Source of the DNA: Butyricicoccus_A sp963620595
GTDB lineage: Bacteria; Bacillota; Clostridia; Oscillospirales; Butyricicoccaceae
Length of the DNA stretch: 64,000 bases
NCBI GenBank assembly: GCA_963620595.1
Contig: CAVFAY010000011.1
Coordinates: 1 to 64,000, forward strand
Direction: 5' to 3'
Each line of letters begins with the position of its first letter. Position 1 is the stretch's first letter. The notes below the pieces were generated by a model. The model did not search any database and was not told where the DNA came from. It worked only from the letters and a program-made list of their open reading frames with translations. Shown piece by piece: positions 42,827 through 52,009 of this stretch. The position numbers were made by a program, and so were the translations under genes.

Positions 42827-43918
42827 ATGAAAAAATTCGTTATCGAGCGGGAAAAGCTCAAGGAGAATTCCCGCATCATTCAAAAAAAAGCCGGCGTGCC
42901 GGTCTTTGCCGTATTGAAGGCAGATGGCTATGGCTTTGGTATGAAGCAGATGGCAGAGGTCTTGAAGGAGGCCGGCATCCGTATGTTTGCGGTGACGGAA
43001 CCGGAGGACGCGCAGCGTCTGCGCGACTGGGGCTATACTGAAGAAGACATTCTCGTCATGCGCTCCACAGCTATGGCGGATGAAGCGTATCAGGTCGTAC
43101 AGGCAAACGCGATTGCAACGGTCGGTTCGCCGGAAGCTGCTCAATGCCTGCATGAAGTCGCACAGGGCTGCGGCATCCAGGCAAAGGCGCATGTCAAGAT
43201 TGACACGGGCATGGGACGCTATGGCTTTTTGCCGGATCAGTATGCAGAGATCAAGAATGTGTACACCCAGTGTTCGGGCATTCAGGTAACCGGTATTTAT
43301 ACGCATTTTCACTCCTCGTTTGCCGATGAAGCGGCGACACGCGGACAATACAAGCAACTGTGTCACATCATCAGTCAGCTGGAAGCAGATGGCATCTGCG
43401 TGGGGATACGCCATGCGGCAAACTCCAATGGCGTGTTCCGCTATAATGACATGATGTTGGATGCGGTTCGCGTCGGCTCCGCCTTTACCGGACGTATTGT
43501 CAACGGCGCAAAGTATGGGCTGTCCCGTTTGGGATACCTCGAAAGCCGCGTCATTGAGACGCGCACCGTGCCAAAGGGACATACCTTTGGCTATGGCGCA
43601 GGCTATGTCGCAAAGGATACCACGCGCGTAGCGGTTGTACCGGTCGGCTACACAGACGGCTTCTCTGTGGAGAAAAAGCGCGATTTGTTCCGTCCGCGCG
43701 ATGTCATGCGCTATGTCAAGAATGATTTGGAAGACGGCAGAGGAAAGGGCAATATCTACATCAGCATTGCCGGACATCGCGTCCGCGTGCTGGGACATGT
43801 AGGTCTGTGCCATGTCTCCTGCGATGTGACAGGACTGGATATCAAAAACGGAGACACGGCGATTCTCGATGTCAATCCGTTGTATCTCAGCCCGTTGGTG
43901 ACGAAGGAATATGTCTGA
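42827..43918 (+). CDS. alr: Alanine racemase, divergent
   Basis: A 363-residue fold-type III PLP enzyme making D-alanine for peptidoglycan. The PLP lysine is in AVLKADGYGFG (about residue 29) and the second catalytic base tyrosine in TFGYGAGYVAKD, with VVPVGYTDGF after it. The usual C-terminal RVSMDQ motif is replaced by HVGLCHV, so substrate range or dimer interface may differ. It starts one base after the femX stop with only a weak ribosome site and overlaps the next gene by eight bases, implying coupled translation. It could be the housekeeping racemase or a specialised paralogue. Confidence 0.83.
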   Translation: MKKFVIEREKLKENSRIIQKKAGVPVFAVLKADGYGFGMKQMAEVLKEAGIRMFAVTEPEDAQRLRDWGYTEEDILVMRSTAMADEAYQVVQANAIATVGSPEAAQCLHEVAQGCGIQAKAHVKIDTGMGRYGFLPDQYAEIKNVYTQCSGIQVTGIYTHFHSSFADEAATRGQYKQLCHIISQLEADGICVGIRHAANSNGVFRYNDMMLDAVRVGSAFTGRIVNGAKYGLSRLGYLESRVIETRTVPKGHTFGYGAGYVAKDTTRVAVVPVGYTDGFSVEKKRDLFRPRDVMRYVKNDLEDGRGKGNIYISIAGHRVRVLGHVGLCHVSCDVTGLDIKNGDTAILDVNPLYLSPLVTKEYV

Positions 43919-45275
43919 CGCAAGATTGTATGAACAGTTACGGAAACAGGCGGCTCGTAAGGCCGCCCGTTTTCATATGCCGGGACACAAAGGTCGTCCG
44001 GTTTTGCCGGAACTGAATTTTCCGTTTCCGATTGATTATACGGAAATCGAAGGAACCGGCAATTTATATGAAGGCGATGAGCCGATTCTCTCCGCTGAGC
44101 GCGATGCCGCGCGGTATTACGGCGCACACGACTGCCTGTTTTTGACCGGCGGCTCGACGCAGGCGCTGATGACGGCAATCGGCGCGGCTGTGCCGGAGGG
44201 CGGCACGCTGATTTTAGACCGAAACTGCCATAAATCCGTTACGCACGCGATGGCACTGCTGGATTTGACGCCGGTGTTTGTCGTGCCGGAACCGCTGGAC
44301 GGAATGCCGGGACTGCTTGAACCGAAAATAGTGGAACAGACACTGCAAAAGCACCCGCAGGCGTCCGCCGTTCTGGTGACCAGCCCCAATTACTATGGCG
44401 TTTTGCAGGATATCTCCCAATTGGCGGAGATTTGCCATGCGCACGGCATCCCGCTGCTTGTCGATGCGGCGCACGGCGCCCATCTCAAGGCGGTCGGTCT
44501 GCCGTCTCCCATCGAACAGGGGGCAGATCTCGCGGCGGTAAGTACGCATAAAACGCTGCCAGCATGGGGACAGAGTGCTGTTTTGCTGTCATCCGGCCGC
44601 ATTCCGTTTGACACCCTGCTGGAGACGACACCGCTGTTCGGCACGTCCAGCCCATCGTATCTGCTGCTTGCCTCCATTGATTTGGCGCGGGCTTGGCTGG
44701 AAGGGGACGGCGCACAGGCGTATGCGCAGTGCGCCGTGCGGGTACAGGCGCTCCGGCGGGAGATTGCCCAGACAACGATATTTGATGCCCTGACAGAGGA
44801 AAAAGCACCGCTCGATCCGTGCAGACTGACCATTCGCTGCACAGATACCAATGTCACGGGACAGGAGCTTTCTGCCATTCTGCATGAGGACTTTGCGATT
44901 GATGCGGAGATGGCGGATGCCAATTATCTCGTATGCATCTGTACCGGCGCGGACACCGAGCGCGATTATGCGCGGCTCATGGGTGCACTGCGTGACAAGC
45001 GGTTTTGTGCGGTGTCAAAGCCAATCAAACAGCCGCTGCCGTTTCCGGAGCCGGAGCGCGTGTGTTCGGTGCGAAAAGCATGGTTCGGCAAAAAAACAAC
45101 CGTACCGCTGGGACAGAGTGCCGGAAAAATCTGCGCGCGTCCGATTACGCCGTATCCGCCCGGCGTGCCGCTTGTGTATCCGGGAGAGCGGATTCGGCAA
45201 GTTCACATTGAATTTCTGCGGGACGGATGGTATACTGATACTGCATCCATTTGTGTGATGGATGGTGATTTTTGA
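43911..45275 (+). CDS. Orn/Lys/Arg decarboxylase-family PLP protein
   Basis: A 454-residue fold-type I enzyme of the short Orn/Lys/Arg decarboxylase group found beside holB in many Firmicutes (YaaO-like). Motifs are the N-terminal HMPGHKGRP, the PLP ring-stacking FLTGGSTQA, DAAHGAHLKA with the aspartate that pairs with the ring nitrogen, and the Schiff-base lysine in STHKTLPAWGQSA. The C-terminal domain carries PITPYPPGVPLVYPGE. The wing domain of inducible decarboxylases is absent. The substrate (arginine, lysine or ornithine) is not determinable. It overlaps alr by eight bases and is followed by holB after 17 bases. Confidence 0.9.
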   Translation: MSDARLYEQLRKQAARKAARFHMPGHKGRPVLPELNFPFPIDYTEIEGTGNLYEGDEPILSAERDAARYYGAHDCLFLTGGSTQALMTAIGAAVPEGGTLILDRNCHKSVTHAMALLDLTPVFVVPEPLDGMPGLLEPKIVEQTLQKHPQASAVLVTSPNYYGVLQDISQLAEICHAHGIPLLVDAAHGAHLKAVGLPSPIEQGADLAAVSTHKTLPAWGQSAVLLSSGRIPFDTLLETTPLFGTSSPSYLLLASIDLARAWLEGDGAQAYAQCAVRVQALRREIAQTTIFDALTEEKAPLDPCRLTIRCTDTNVTGQELSAILHEDFAIDAEMADANYLVCICTGADTERDYARLMGALRDKRFCAVSKPIKQPLPFPEPERVCSVRKAWFGKKTTVPLGQSAGKICARPITPYPPGVPLVYPGERIRQVHIEFLRDGWYTDTASICVMDGDF

Positions 45276-45292
45276 GGAAAGGCGGAACCGTC

Positions 45293-46273
45293 ATGACGTT
45301 TGCCAGTCTGCTGGGAAATGAGGAATTAAAAGCGGCTTGGCGGCATGCCCTGCGCGGACGATTTCCGCAGAGTATTTTGCTGACTGGTCCGAAAGGCATT
45401 GGTAAGCTGACGGCGGCGCGTGTGCTGACCATGGCACTTATGTGCGAGAGCACCGGCGAAAAGCCGTGCGGGCAGTGCGCTGCCTGCCGTAAGGTTGAGC
45501 AGAACAATCATTCAGATGTCACCTGTATTGATTTGGGTGATGCGGAGATCAAAGTGGATACGGCACGCCGCATTCGGTCGGAATGCGCGGTCTATCCAGG
45601 CGACAGTGACCGCCGCATTTTTCTCATTCGTCATGCGCAGAACATGAACGCCGCGGCGCAAAATGCGCTGCTCAAGCTGCTGGAAGAACCGCCGGAATAT
45701 GCCTTCTTTCTTTTAATGACGGAAAATGAAAGCGCAATTCTGCCTACGATTTTGTCGCGCTGCACGCAGTATGCGTTGGCGCCATTGGATCGAGGATCAG
45801 TGCTGCATCTGCTGCGGCAGCGGTATCCGGAAAAGGATGCCGCGGTCTTGCAGTCTGCCGCCGCAGGCTGTCAGGGTATCGCAGGAGATGCGATTGCGGC
45901 ACTCAGTGAAGAAGCGGAAGAGATCACACAGCTGGCGGGCGAATTTTTGTGCGCACTGGACAGCAAAAATGAATTGCGCCTGCTGGAAGCTGCAGAAAAC
46001 TGCTCCGGCTTGTCGCGGCAGCAGTTTTCCCATGTGCTGACTGCACTGCGCACAGCTATGCGGGATGCAATTTTCTGCGCACATGGCATGGCATCTCCGC
46101 TGCTTCCGGCACTGCAGGAACAGACGAACTTGGTGAGCCGAAAACTCACCATTCGGCAAATGCTCGCGCTGTACGATTGGATGGGCGAGCTGGATGAACG
46201 CATTTCCCGCAATCCGAGCATGGCACTGCTGACAGGCTGCCTTGCTGCTGGAAGCTTTGAGCGGATACAATAG
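45293..46273 (+). CDS. holB: DNA polymerase III delta-prime subunit
   Basis: A 326-residue AAA+ clamp-loader subunit. It has a Walker A-like TGPKGIGKLTAARV near residue 30, a zinc-binding cysteine cluster CGQCAACRKVEQ, and the arginine-finger SRC motif in TILSRCTQYAL. The start at 45293 follows GAGGAAAGGCGG; an earlier TTG would overlap the decarboxylase and is rejected. The order decarboxylase-holB-ricT is the conserved Firmicutes arrangement. Confidence 0.92.
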   Translation: MTFASLLGNEELKAAWRHALRGRFPQSILLTGPKGIGKLTAARVLTMALMCESTGEKPCGQCAACRKVEQNNHSDVTCIDLGDAEIKVDTARRIRSECAVYPGDSDRRIFLIRHAQNMNAAAQNALLKLLEEPPEYAFFLLMTENESAILPTILSRCTQYALAPLDRGSVLHLLRQRYPEKDAAVLQSAAAGCQGIAGDAIAALSEEAEEITQLAGEFLCALDSKNELRLLEAAENCSGLSRQQFSHVLTALRTAMRDAIFCAHGMASPLLPALQEQTNLVSRKLTIRQMLALYDWMGELDERISRNPSMALLTGCLAAGSFERIQ

Positions 46274-46324
46274 ATTTTATGGGAGAGCGTGTTGCCGGTT
46301 TGGCAAGACGCAGGAGGAAAGATT

Positions 46325-47554
46325 TTGGCTCAGATTATAGGCGTCCGATTCAAAGAAGTCGGAAAAGTATATTATTTTGATCCGTGCGGTATTGAAACGA
46401 CGGTGGGACAGCATGTCATTGTCGAGACAGCGCGCGGTGTAGAATACGGAGAAGTCGCAATTGCCAACAAGGACATCGCAGAGGGCGAAGTCATCAAGCC
46501 ACTCAAGAAGCTGCTGCGCGTTGCGACACATTCAGATGAAAAGGTCGTGGAGACCAATCAGAAGCGAGCAAAGGAAGCCTTTGCAATTTGTGAAAAGAAG
46601 ATTGTTGAGCATAAGCTGGATATGAAGCTGGTCTCAGTTGAATATACGTTTGACCTCAACAAAGTACTGTTTTACTTTACCGCGGATGGCCGTGTGGATT
46701 TCCGTGAGCTGGTCAAGGATCTGGCATCGGTGTTCCGCACACGCATTGAGCTGCGCCAGATCGGCGTGCGCGATGAGGCGAAGGTTTTCGGCGGACTGGG
46801 TATTTGCGGCAGACCGCTGTGCTGTGCATCGTTTTTGGACGATTTTCAGCCAGTTTCCATTAATATGGCAAAACAACAGAATCTGTCGCTCAATCCGACA
46901 AAGATTTCCGGCACTTGCGGCAGACTCATGTGCTGCCTGAAATACGAGCAGGAAGCGTATGAGGAGCTGTCGCGCGTGACACCGCGTGTAGATTCCACAG
47001 TGCAGACGCCGGACGGCGTTGGCGTGGTACTCAGCAATGCCATGCTGCGCGGACAGTGCACGGTACAGTTGGAGGATGATCCGGATACGCCGCGCGTCTA
47101 TGCCTGCACTGACTGTCAGGTATTGCAGGCGGGTCGCAGAACACGCCGCCCGACAACGCGCTCGACAACCGCCGCACCAAAGGTAGCAGAAAAGCTGGTT
47201 GATACGGTGGAGACACCGGAGGCAGTTGCCGAACCGCAGCAGGAGCGCCGCCGTACCGAGCACCCGAAGCGCCGCCGGAAAAATCCGGAGGCTGCCCCGA
47301 AGCTGAACCATGAAAAAGAACCCGGTGAAAAGCAGGAAAGATCGGGAAAATTCAGTGACAAGCCACATAAAAATCGCCCGCGCCGTCCGCGCCGGGAGCG
47401 CAGCAAAAATGAGCAGGGAGATTCACGTCCGGCACGCAGCGAGCGCCGGGTATCAGAGGATAAGGAATTTGTCGATGCACATCGTCCGCCGCGCCGCCGT
47501 CGTCCGAAGAAACGTCCAAAGGAAGAAAACAAAACCGGTTCGTCGGAAGCATAA
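46325..47554 (+). CDS. ricT: PSP1-domain protein RicT (YaaT) with long basic tail
   Basis: A 409-residue protein. The PSP1 domain (about residues 1-275) carries the iron-sulfur cysteine signatures CGRPLCCASFL and CGRLMCCLKYE, with PVSINMAKQQNLSLNP between. In Bacillus RicT acts with RicA and RicF in RNA maturation through RNase Y and in sporulation phosphorelay control. Start TTG at 46325 follows GCAGGAGGAAAG; no ATG exists at the homologous position. The C-terminal about 115 residues are low complexity, rich in Arg, Lys, Pro and Glu, unlike the Bacillus protein, and may bind RNA (inference). Confidence 0.93.
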   Translation: MAQIIGVRFKEVGKVYYFDPCGIETTVGQHVIVETARGVEYGEVAIANKDIAEGEVIKPLKKLLRVATHSDEKVVETNQKRAKEAFAICEKKIVEHKLDMKLVSVEYTFDLNKVLFYFTADGRVDFRELVKDLASVFRTRIELRQIGVRDEAKVFGGLGICGRPLCCASFLDDFQPVSINMAKQQNLSLNPTKISGTCGRLMCCLKYEQEAYEELSRVTPRVDSTVQTPDGVGVVLSNAMLRGQCTVQLEDDPDTPRVYACTDCQVLQAGRRTRRPTTRSTTAAPKVAEKLVDTVETPEAVAEPQQERRRTEHPKRRRKNPEAAPKLNHEKEPGEKQERSGKFSDKPHKNRPRRPRRERSKNEQGDSRPARSERRVSEDKEFVDAHRPPRRRRPKKRPKEENKTGSSEA

Positions 47555-47563
47555 CAGAGAGAA

Positions 47564-47592
47564 AGCGTCTGCCGATTGGCAGGTGCTTTTTT
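47564..47592 (+). terminator. Terminator of the femX-ricT run
   Basis: AGCGTCTGCC pairs with GGCAGGTGCT (47564-47573 with 47578-47587, G-T pairs), followed by six T residues. Confidence 0.8.
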
Positions 47593-47674
47593 CGTCAGGA
47601 TGCTTGATGAATAGAGGCGTATATGCTACACTGAGAACAGGAAAAAATGATAGGCAGAATAGGAAGAAATGATT

Positions 47675-48541
47675 ATGAGTAATATAGCAATTATTGCGGA
47701 TTCCAGCTGCGATTTTACGCCGGAACGAGCAGAAAAAGCCGGATTTTTCGTTGTACCGCTGCAAGTCACCTTTGAGGACGGAACGGTCTATCGGGACGGC
47801 GTGGATCTGACGAGTGAGGAATTTTTTCAAAAGCTCGCCGCGAGCAAGAACCTGCCAAAGACCAGTCAGCCGACCATTGAGACATGGATGGACGCGATGA
47901 GGCGTTATGCCGATTATGATGACATTATCGTTATCACGGTGTCCGGAAAGGTGTCCGGTTCGCTGAGCGGTGCCAGTATGGCGCGGAGGATGCTGCGAGA
48001 GGAGGAACAGTTTCAGCCGAATATTCATTTGGTCGATTCCATGACCGCTTCCGGCGCAGTGGCAGGCTTCGCCCTGGAAGCCGTGCGCATGGTGCGTGAA
48101 GGCTGTCAGGCACAGGAAATTCTCAATCGTATGATGTATTTGCAGAATCATTTAGCAGTGTACTTTATTTTTGACAGCTTGGAATATCTGCGCAAGGGCG
48201 GTCGCATCGGCAAGGCAACGGCACTGGCAGGAAAGGTCATGGGCATCAAGCCACTGCTCACATTTTTTGAGGGAGAGCCGAAGAATGTGGATAAAGTGCG
48301 CGGCGTGCAGGCAGGCTGCAAAAAACTGGTGGATGGATTTTTACAGCGTGCGGCAGATCTGCACCGCGTCATTGTGATTTCTTCCTGTGCACCGGATCGC
48401 GTCAAGCTCATCACGCAAATGCTTCAGACGCACATCAGCGATATTCAGATCACGTATGTGGAGATCGGCTCAGTCATCGGCACATACGTCGGTCCGGGCG
48501 GCATTTCTTTGGTGTATGAAGAAAAAGAAGCGCGCTGGTAA
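47675..48541 (+). CDS. degV: DegV-family fatty-acid-binding protein
   Basis: A 288-residue DegV protein; the family binds fatty acids and, as FakB, presents them to the FakA kinase. Motifs are IIADSSCDFTPE at the N-terminus, KTSQPTIETW, the lipid-contact SGKVSGSLSGA, and LEYLRKGGRIGKA. The second ATG (47675) is chosen over the one at 47669 because it gives eight-base spacing from AGGAAG. No fakA-like gene is nearby. Confidence 0.9.
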   Translation: MSNIAIIADSSCDFTPERAEKAGFFVVPLQVTFEDGTVYRDGVDLTSEEFFQKLAASKNLPKTSQPTIETWMDAMRRYADYDDIIVITVSGKVSGSLSGASMARRMLREEEQFQPNIHLVDSMTASGAVAGFALEAVRMVREGCQAQEILNRMMYLQNHLAVYFIFDSLEYLRKGGRIGKATALAGKVMGIKPLLTFFEGEPKNVDKVRGVQAGCKKLVDGFLQRAADLHRVIVISSCAPDRVKLITQMLQTHISDIQITYVEIGSVIGTYVGPGGISLVYEEKEARW

Positions 48542-48575
48542 AAAGCAGGTGCGTTCTGCACAGTTTACATTTTCA

Positions 48576-48584
48576 TGATATAAT
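48576..48584 (+). promoter_or_regulatory. Extended -10 promoter upstream of the HydF-like gene
   Basis: TGATATAAT (TGnTATAAT) at 48576-48584, about 90 bases before the start; no good -35 seen. Confidence 0.5.
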
Positions 48585-48675
48585 GAAATCCAGTAAAATA
48601 AGAATATAGAAAAGAGTTCAAAGGAGGCTTCCTTCCGCTGCTCAACAGCATAGAGATACAGGGAGGAGAAAGAGC

Positions 48676-49890
48676 ATGAGACATAACTATTTATCGGCAG
48701 ATTTGGCAGGCGAAATTGGCGGTCAAAATCGACACATTGTTCTGTTCGGTCAGGTAGGCAGTGGTAAGACGAGTATTTTTAACCTTTTGGTTTCTAATAA
48801 GAAAAATATTGAACAGAAGAGCACGAAAAAGTACAGTCCCATTGTCGGCAGCTGCCGTCTCGGACATATCGGTGAGGTTACACTGATTGATACGGCGGGA
48901 CTTAATGATGTCAGCGAACTAAACGGTGAAAATGCCACAACAGTGCGTAATATTGTTCGCCGCGCAGACATTGCGATTTATGTGATCAACATTCAGGAGT
49001 TTAACGAAGAAGCACGAGAAACCTATCAACATGCATGTGATTGGCTCGTTAAAAATGATGTGCCGTATCTACAGGTATTCAACCGCTGCGATGAGGCGTA
49101 TGCGGGAGACATTGCAAAACTCAAGATGGAATTCCCGGACGCTATTTTTATTTCAGCCAATACGTCTGGTTCGGTATCGCTGCTGCGTGCTCGTCTGTCG
49201 CAGATGGTGCGCACAAGCGAGGACTTTGAGGGCTCACTGATACCGGATAATCTGGTGCGAGAGGGCGATTATGTTCTGATGCTGGTGCCGGAGTCCGGCT
49301 TGATTCACGAGTATCTGATTATGATGGATCTGATTAACCGCGGTGCGCGCTGTGTTATCATTCATGAGGACGATTTAGAAAACGCACTCAAGGAGATTCC
49401 GCGTGTCGATCTGGTCATTGCCTACGCGCGCTCGTTTAGCAAGGTGCGCGACATCGTGCCGGAAACCGTTCCGCTGACTTCTTATTCGCTGCTGTATGCC
49501 AAGCAGCGCGGTGTGCTTGAGGACTTTATCAACGGTGCACGTACACTGAACAATTTGACTGGGGAGAGCAGTATTCTGATTGCGGTGGGCAGCCGCGCGA
49601 GTGAAGTGTACAAGGAAATTGGACGCATCAAGATTCCGCGTTCACTGCGCCGTCTGATTGGCGAAGAGCTGCAAATTGATTATAATTTCGGCTTGGATTT
49701 GCCGGAAAATTTGGCGGAGTATGATCTGGTCATTCATGACACTGGCGCGACCATGTCTACCCGCTCGGTACAGGCGCGCGTGGCAATCTGCCGCGAAGCA
49801 GGTGTTCCGTCCGCAAACTACGGCACTGTGCTGGCACAGCTGGCAGGCATCTTGGATCGCTGTGAAGCTGTGCTGCTGCCGAAAGAATAA
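48676..49890 (+). CDS. HydF-like GTPase without iron-sulfur cluster ligands
   Basis: A 404-residue protein collinear with the [FeFe]-hydrogenase maturation GTPase HydF. It has a GTPase domain (P-loop LFGQVGSGKTS, DTAGLND, NRCDE), a central dimerisation domain (about residues 175-285) and the C-terminal cluster-domain fold (GRIKIPRSLRRLIGEELQ, LAEYDLVIH, AGVPSANYGTVLAQLAGIL). HydF ligates a [4Fe-4S] cluster with CxH and HCxxC motifs. Here the first reads GSRA where GCTH is expected (Ser306, Ala308). The second reads HDTGA instead of HCGGC (Asp355, Ala358). All three cysteines are gone while flanking residues align without gaps. No hydE or hydG is adjacent. It is therefore unlikely to carry the hydrogenase precursor; a GTP-driven membrane or scaffold role is open. 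GGGAGGAGAAAGAGC precedes the ATG. Confidence 0.88.
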   Translation: MRHNYLSADLAGEIGGQNRHIVLFGQVGSGKTSIFNLLVSNKKNIEQKSTKKYSPIVGSCRLGHIGEVTLIDTAGLNDVSELNGENATTVRNIVRRADIAIYVINIQEFNEEARETYQHACDWLVKNDVPYLQVFNRCDEAYAGDIAKLKMEFPDAIFISANTSGSVSLLRARLSQMVRTSEDFEGSLIPDNLVREGDYVLMLVPESGLIHEYLIMMDLINRGARCVIIHEDDLENALKEIPRVDLVIAYARSFSKVRDIVPETVPLTSYSLLYAKQRGVLEDFINGARTLNNLTGESSILIAVGSRASEVYKEIGRIKIPRSLRRLIGEELQIDYNFGLDLPENLAEYDLVIHDTGATMSTRSVQARVAICREAGVPSANYGTVLAQLAGILDRCEAVLLPKE

Positions 49891-49907
49891 ATTTCAGATA
49901 AAAAGCA

Positions 49908-49940
49908 AGAACGGATGTCCGTATGGGCATCCGTTCTCTT
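49908..49940. terminator. Bidirectional terminator after the HydF-like gene
   Basis: AGAACGGATG (49908-49917) pairs with CATCCGTTCT (49928-49937) between convergent genes. Confidence 0.8.
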
Positions 49941-49971
49941 ATGTAAATAAGTTAGGAAAAGAAAATAGCGT

Positions 49972-50970
49972 CTATAAAACGATACGCTCTGTATTGCCGG
50001 TCTGCTGAGAACGAATGAGGGCATCTGCGGTTACGCAGGCAGCATAGCCGTCCTGCGTGCCCGGACCCGGCTGGTTGGTTCTGCCGCGCAGGTAATCAAT
50101 CCAGTGCTGCAGCTCATTTTTGTACGCATCTGGGAAGCGTTCCGACCAGTCATCCATAACCGGAACGGCACACTGCAGGCGCGAACGAACGATAGGAGCA
50201 GCCGGAGTCGGCAGACGGAGCGTGCCCTTTTCGCAGACAATTTCGCAGCCGATTTCATAGCCGTAGTAGCTGTTGGCAGAGGACTCGACATCAATCAGCA
50301 CACCGCTTTCCGACCACATGAGCACGAGCTGCGGATCATGCAGACCGGATTCGGCAAAGCCGGTGGGGCGGGAAAAATGTACCTGACCGCGCACCAATTC
50401 CTCATCCAGCATCCAGCGGAACAGGTCGATTTCATGAATGACGATATTGGTAATCTGCATCGGGTCTGTGAAGCCGGGAGCAATGCGCGGGGTACGGCTG
50501 ATGCAATGCGCCATAATCGGTGCGCCCAGCTTACCGGATTTGAGAATTTCCTTCATCTTGCGGTAATCTGCATCGAAGCGGCGCATAAAACCCACTTGCA
50601 CGAGTGTTTCGCCCGCTTCTTTTTCCGCTTCTACGATTTTCTTGCAGTCCTCGATGGTAGTTGCGAGCGGCTTTTCGCAGAATACCGGCTTGCGGGCTGC
50701 GATGCATTTCAGCGTTAAATCGGCGTGCACGCCGTCCCATGCGGTGATGAGTACGGCATCGACCTGCGGATCGGCAATCAATTCTTCGGCAGAAGAGGCA
50801 ACACGGGCATGGTACTTGTTTGCAAGCTCGGTGCACTTTTCTGTGTTCAAATCGTACAGCATTTCAATGTTGACACCTTCGATAACCGTAGACAGGCGCT
50901 TTAGATGATCTTGCCCGATAAAGCCTCCGGCACCGATGACGCCGACAGAGATGATTTCCTTGTTTTTCAT
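49972..50970 (-). CDS. Gfo/Idh/MocA-family oxidoreductase (inositol 2-dehydrogenase-like)
   Basis: A 332-residue NAD(P)-dependent dehydrogenase. The Rossmann start reads VGVIGAGGFIGQDHLKRL. The family EKP motif is in VFCEKPLATTIEDCKKIV, and the C-terminal domain has NIVIHEIDLFRWML with the catalytic-type histidine. Length and pattern resemble inositol 2-dehydrogenases, but substrate is uncertain. GCAAGGAGGATATACG precedes the start at 50970. It is divergent from an AraC regulator and shares a regulatory gap with it, suggesting joint control with the second Gfo-type gene at 52129. Confidence 0.87.
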   Translation of the reverse strand: MKNKEIISVGVIGAGGFIGQDHLKRLSTVIEGVNIEMLYDLNTEKCTELANKYHARVASSAEELIADPQVDAVLITAWDGVHADLTLKCIAARKPVFCEKPLATTIEDCKKIVEAEKEAGETLVQVGFMRRFDADYRKMKEILKSGKLGAPIMAHCISRTPRIAPGFTDPMQITNIVIHEIDLFRWMLDEELVRGQVHFSRPTGFAESGLHDPQLVLMWSESGVLIDVESSANSYYGYEIGCEIVCEKGTLRLPTPAAPIVRSRLQCAVPVMDDWSERFPDAYKNELQHWIDYLRGRTNQPGPGTQDGYAACVTADALIRSQQTGNTERIVL

Positions 50971-51123
50971 CGTATATCCTCCTTGCAGCAATATTTGTTG
51001 GTTGTTGATTGTATCTGTTGATTTCTGCTTTCAGTATAGAAAATGCGCGGAGGAAATGACGTAGAGAATCACGCGGAAACCGAAGAATTTCGCGCATTTT
51101 TTGTGCACACTGCATGGATACAT

Positions 51124-51131
51124 GATATAAT
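51124..51131 (+). promoter_or_regulatory. Extended -10 promoter of the araC-type gene
   Basis: TGATATAAT with TATAAT at 51126-51131, about 36 bases before the start. Confidence 0.5.
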
Positions 51132-51166
51132 AGCAGAAAAAACATGGGAAGAAAGGAGAATACATC

Positions 51167-52009
51167 ATGCCGCTTCCCTATGAAAAAGGCGTTGCACAAA
51201 AATCCGAACTGTTTGACGCTACGGCATCCAAACAGGCGTGTTCTGTCCTGTATTATCTCCAACGGGCAGGACACTTTTATTGTGATACCCATTACACGGT
51301 TGAGCGAGACAGCTATCCGAGCTTTTTGCTGCTGTATGTGCTGCGCGGAGAGATGGAAATTGCAAGCGATGACCACGGTACAGCGCGTGTTGGCGCGGGG
51401 GAATTGGCATTTTTGAATTGCTATCAGCCGCACGCCTATCACGCGGTACAGCCATTGGAATACTTATGGCTGCATTTTGACGGCTCGAACACAGCGGATT
51501 TTTATCGAGAGATTTTGCAGACGCACGGCGCAGTCATTCACGTGGACGGAAATCGGTATTTGCTGGAGCAGATGCAGCGCATTATCAATCAAATGCAGCA
51601 GGTCGGACAGATCAATGAGGTGACGGCATCGCAGCGGCTGCACACCCTGCTGTGCGGGCTGCTGTACACCACAGACCGCATTGCCGCGGACCATCCACTT
51701 ATTGCACAGGCGCAGCGGTATTTGCACGAACATCTGCGGGAGGAGTTGTCTGTGGCAGAGCTGGCACAGCAGTTTCATCTCAGCGCGTCTCAAATGAATC
51801 GGCTGTTTCGCGCGTCTACCGGCCAGTCTCCGCATGAGTATCTCATCAATCTGCGCATCAATCGGGCTAAGACGCTGCTTAAAGAGACCCAGCTGTCTGT
51901 CATTGAGATTGCAGGAGAAGTCGGCTATGCGTATGACACGAGCTTTGCGGCGGCATTTCGCGCAAAAACCGGCATGTCTCCGCGTCAATTTCGCAACATG
52001 CCGGTATGA
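51167..52009 (+). CDS. AraC-family transcriptional regulator
   Basis: A 280-residue regulator with an N-terminal cupin-like sensing domain (about residues 20-160, GAGELAFLNCYQPHAYHAVQ). The C-terminal double helix-turn-helix covers about 180-278 (LSVAELAQQFHLSASQMNRL, SVIEIAGEVGYAYDTSFAAA, TGMSPRQFRNM). GAAAGGAGAATACATC precedes the ATG. Position between two Gfo/Idh/MocA genes, one divergent and one downstream, implies that it controls sugar- or polyol-like substrate use. The inducer is unknown. Confidence 0.93.
   Translation: MPLPYEKGVAQKSELFDATASKQACSVLYYLQRAGHFYCDTHYTVERDSYPSFLLLYVLRGEMEIASDDHGTARVGAGELAFLNCYQPHAYHAVQPLEYLWLHFDGSNTADFYREILQTHGAVIHVDGNRYLLEQMQRIINQMQQVGQINEVTASQRLHTLLCGLLYTTDRIAADHPLIAQAQRYLHEHLREELSVAELAQQFHLSASQMNRLFRASTGQSPHEYLINLRINRAKTLLKETQLSVIEIAGEVGYAYDTSFAAAFRAKTGMSPRQFRNMPV

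Noticed and set aside
48676..49890. Annotation as a functional [FeFe]-hydrogenase maturase HydF
   Set aside because: All cluster-binding cysteines are replaced and no hydE or hydG is adjacent, so only a HydF-like label is justified.
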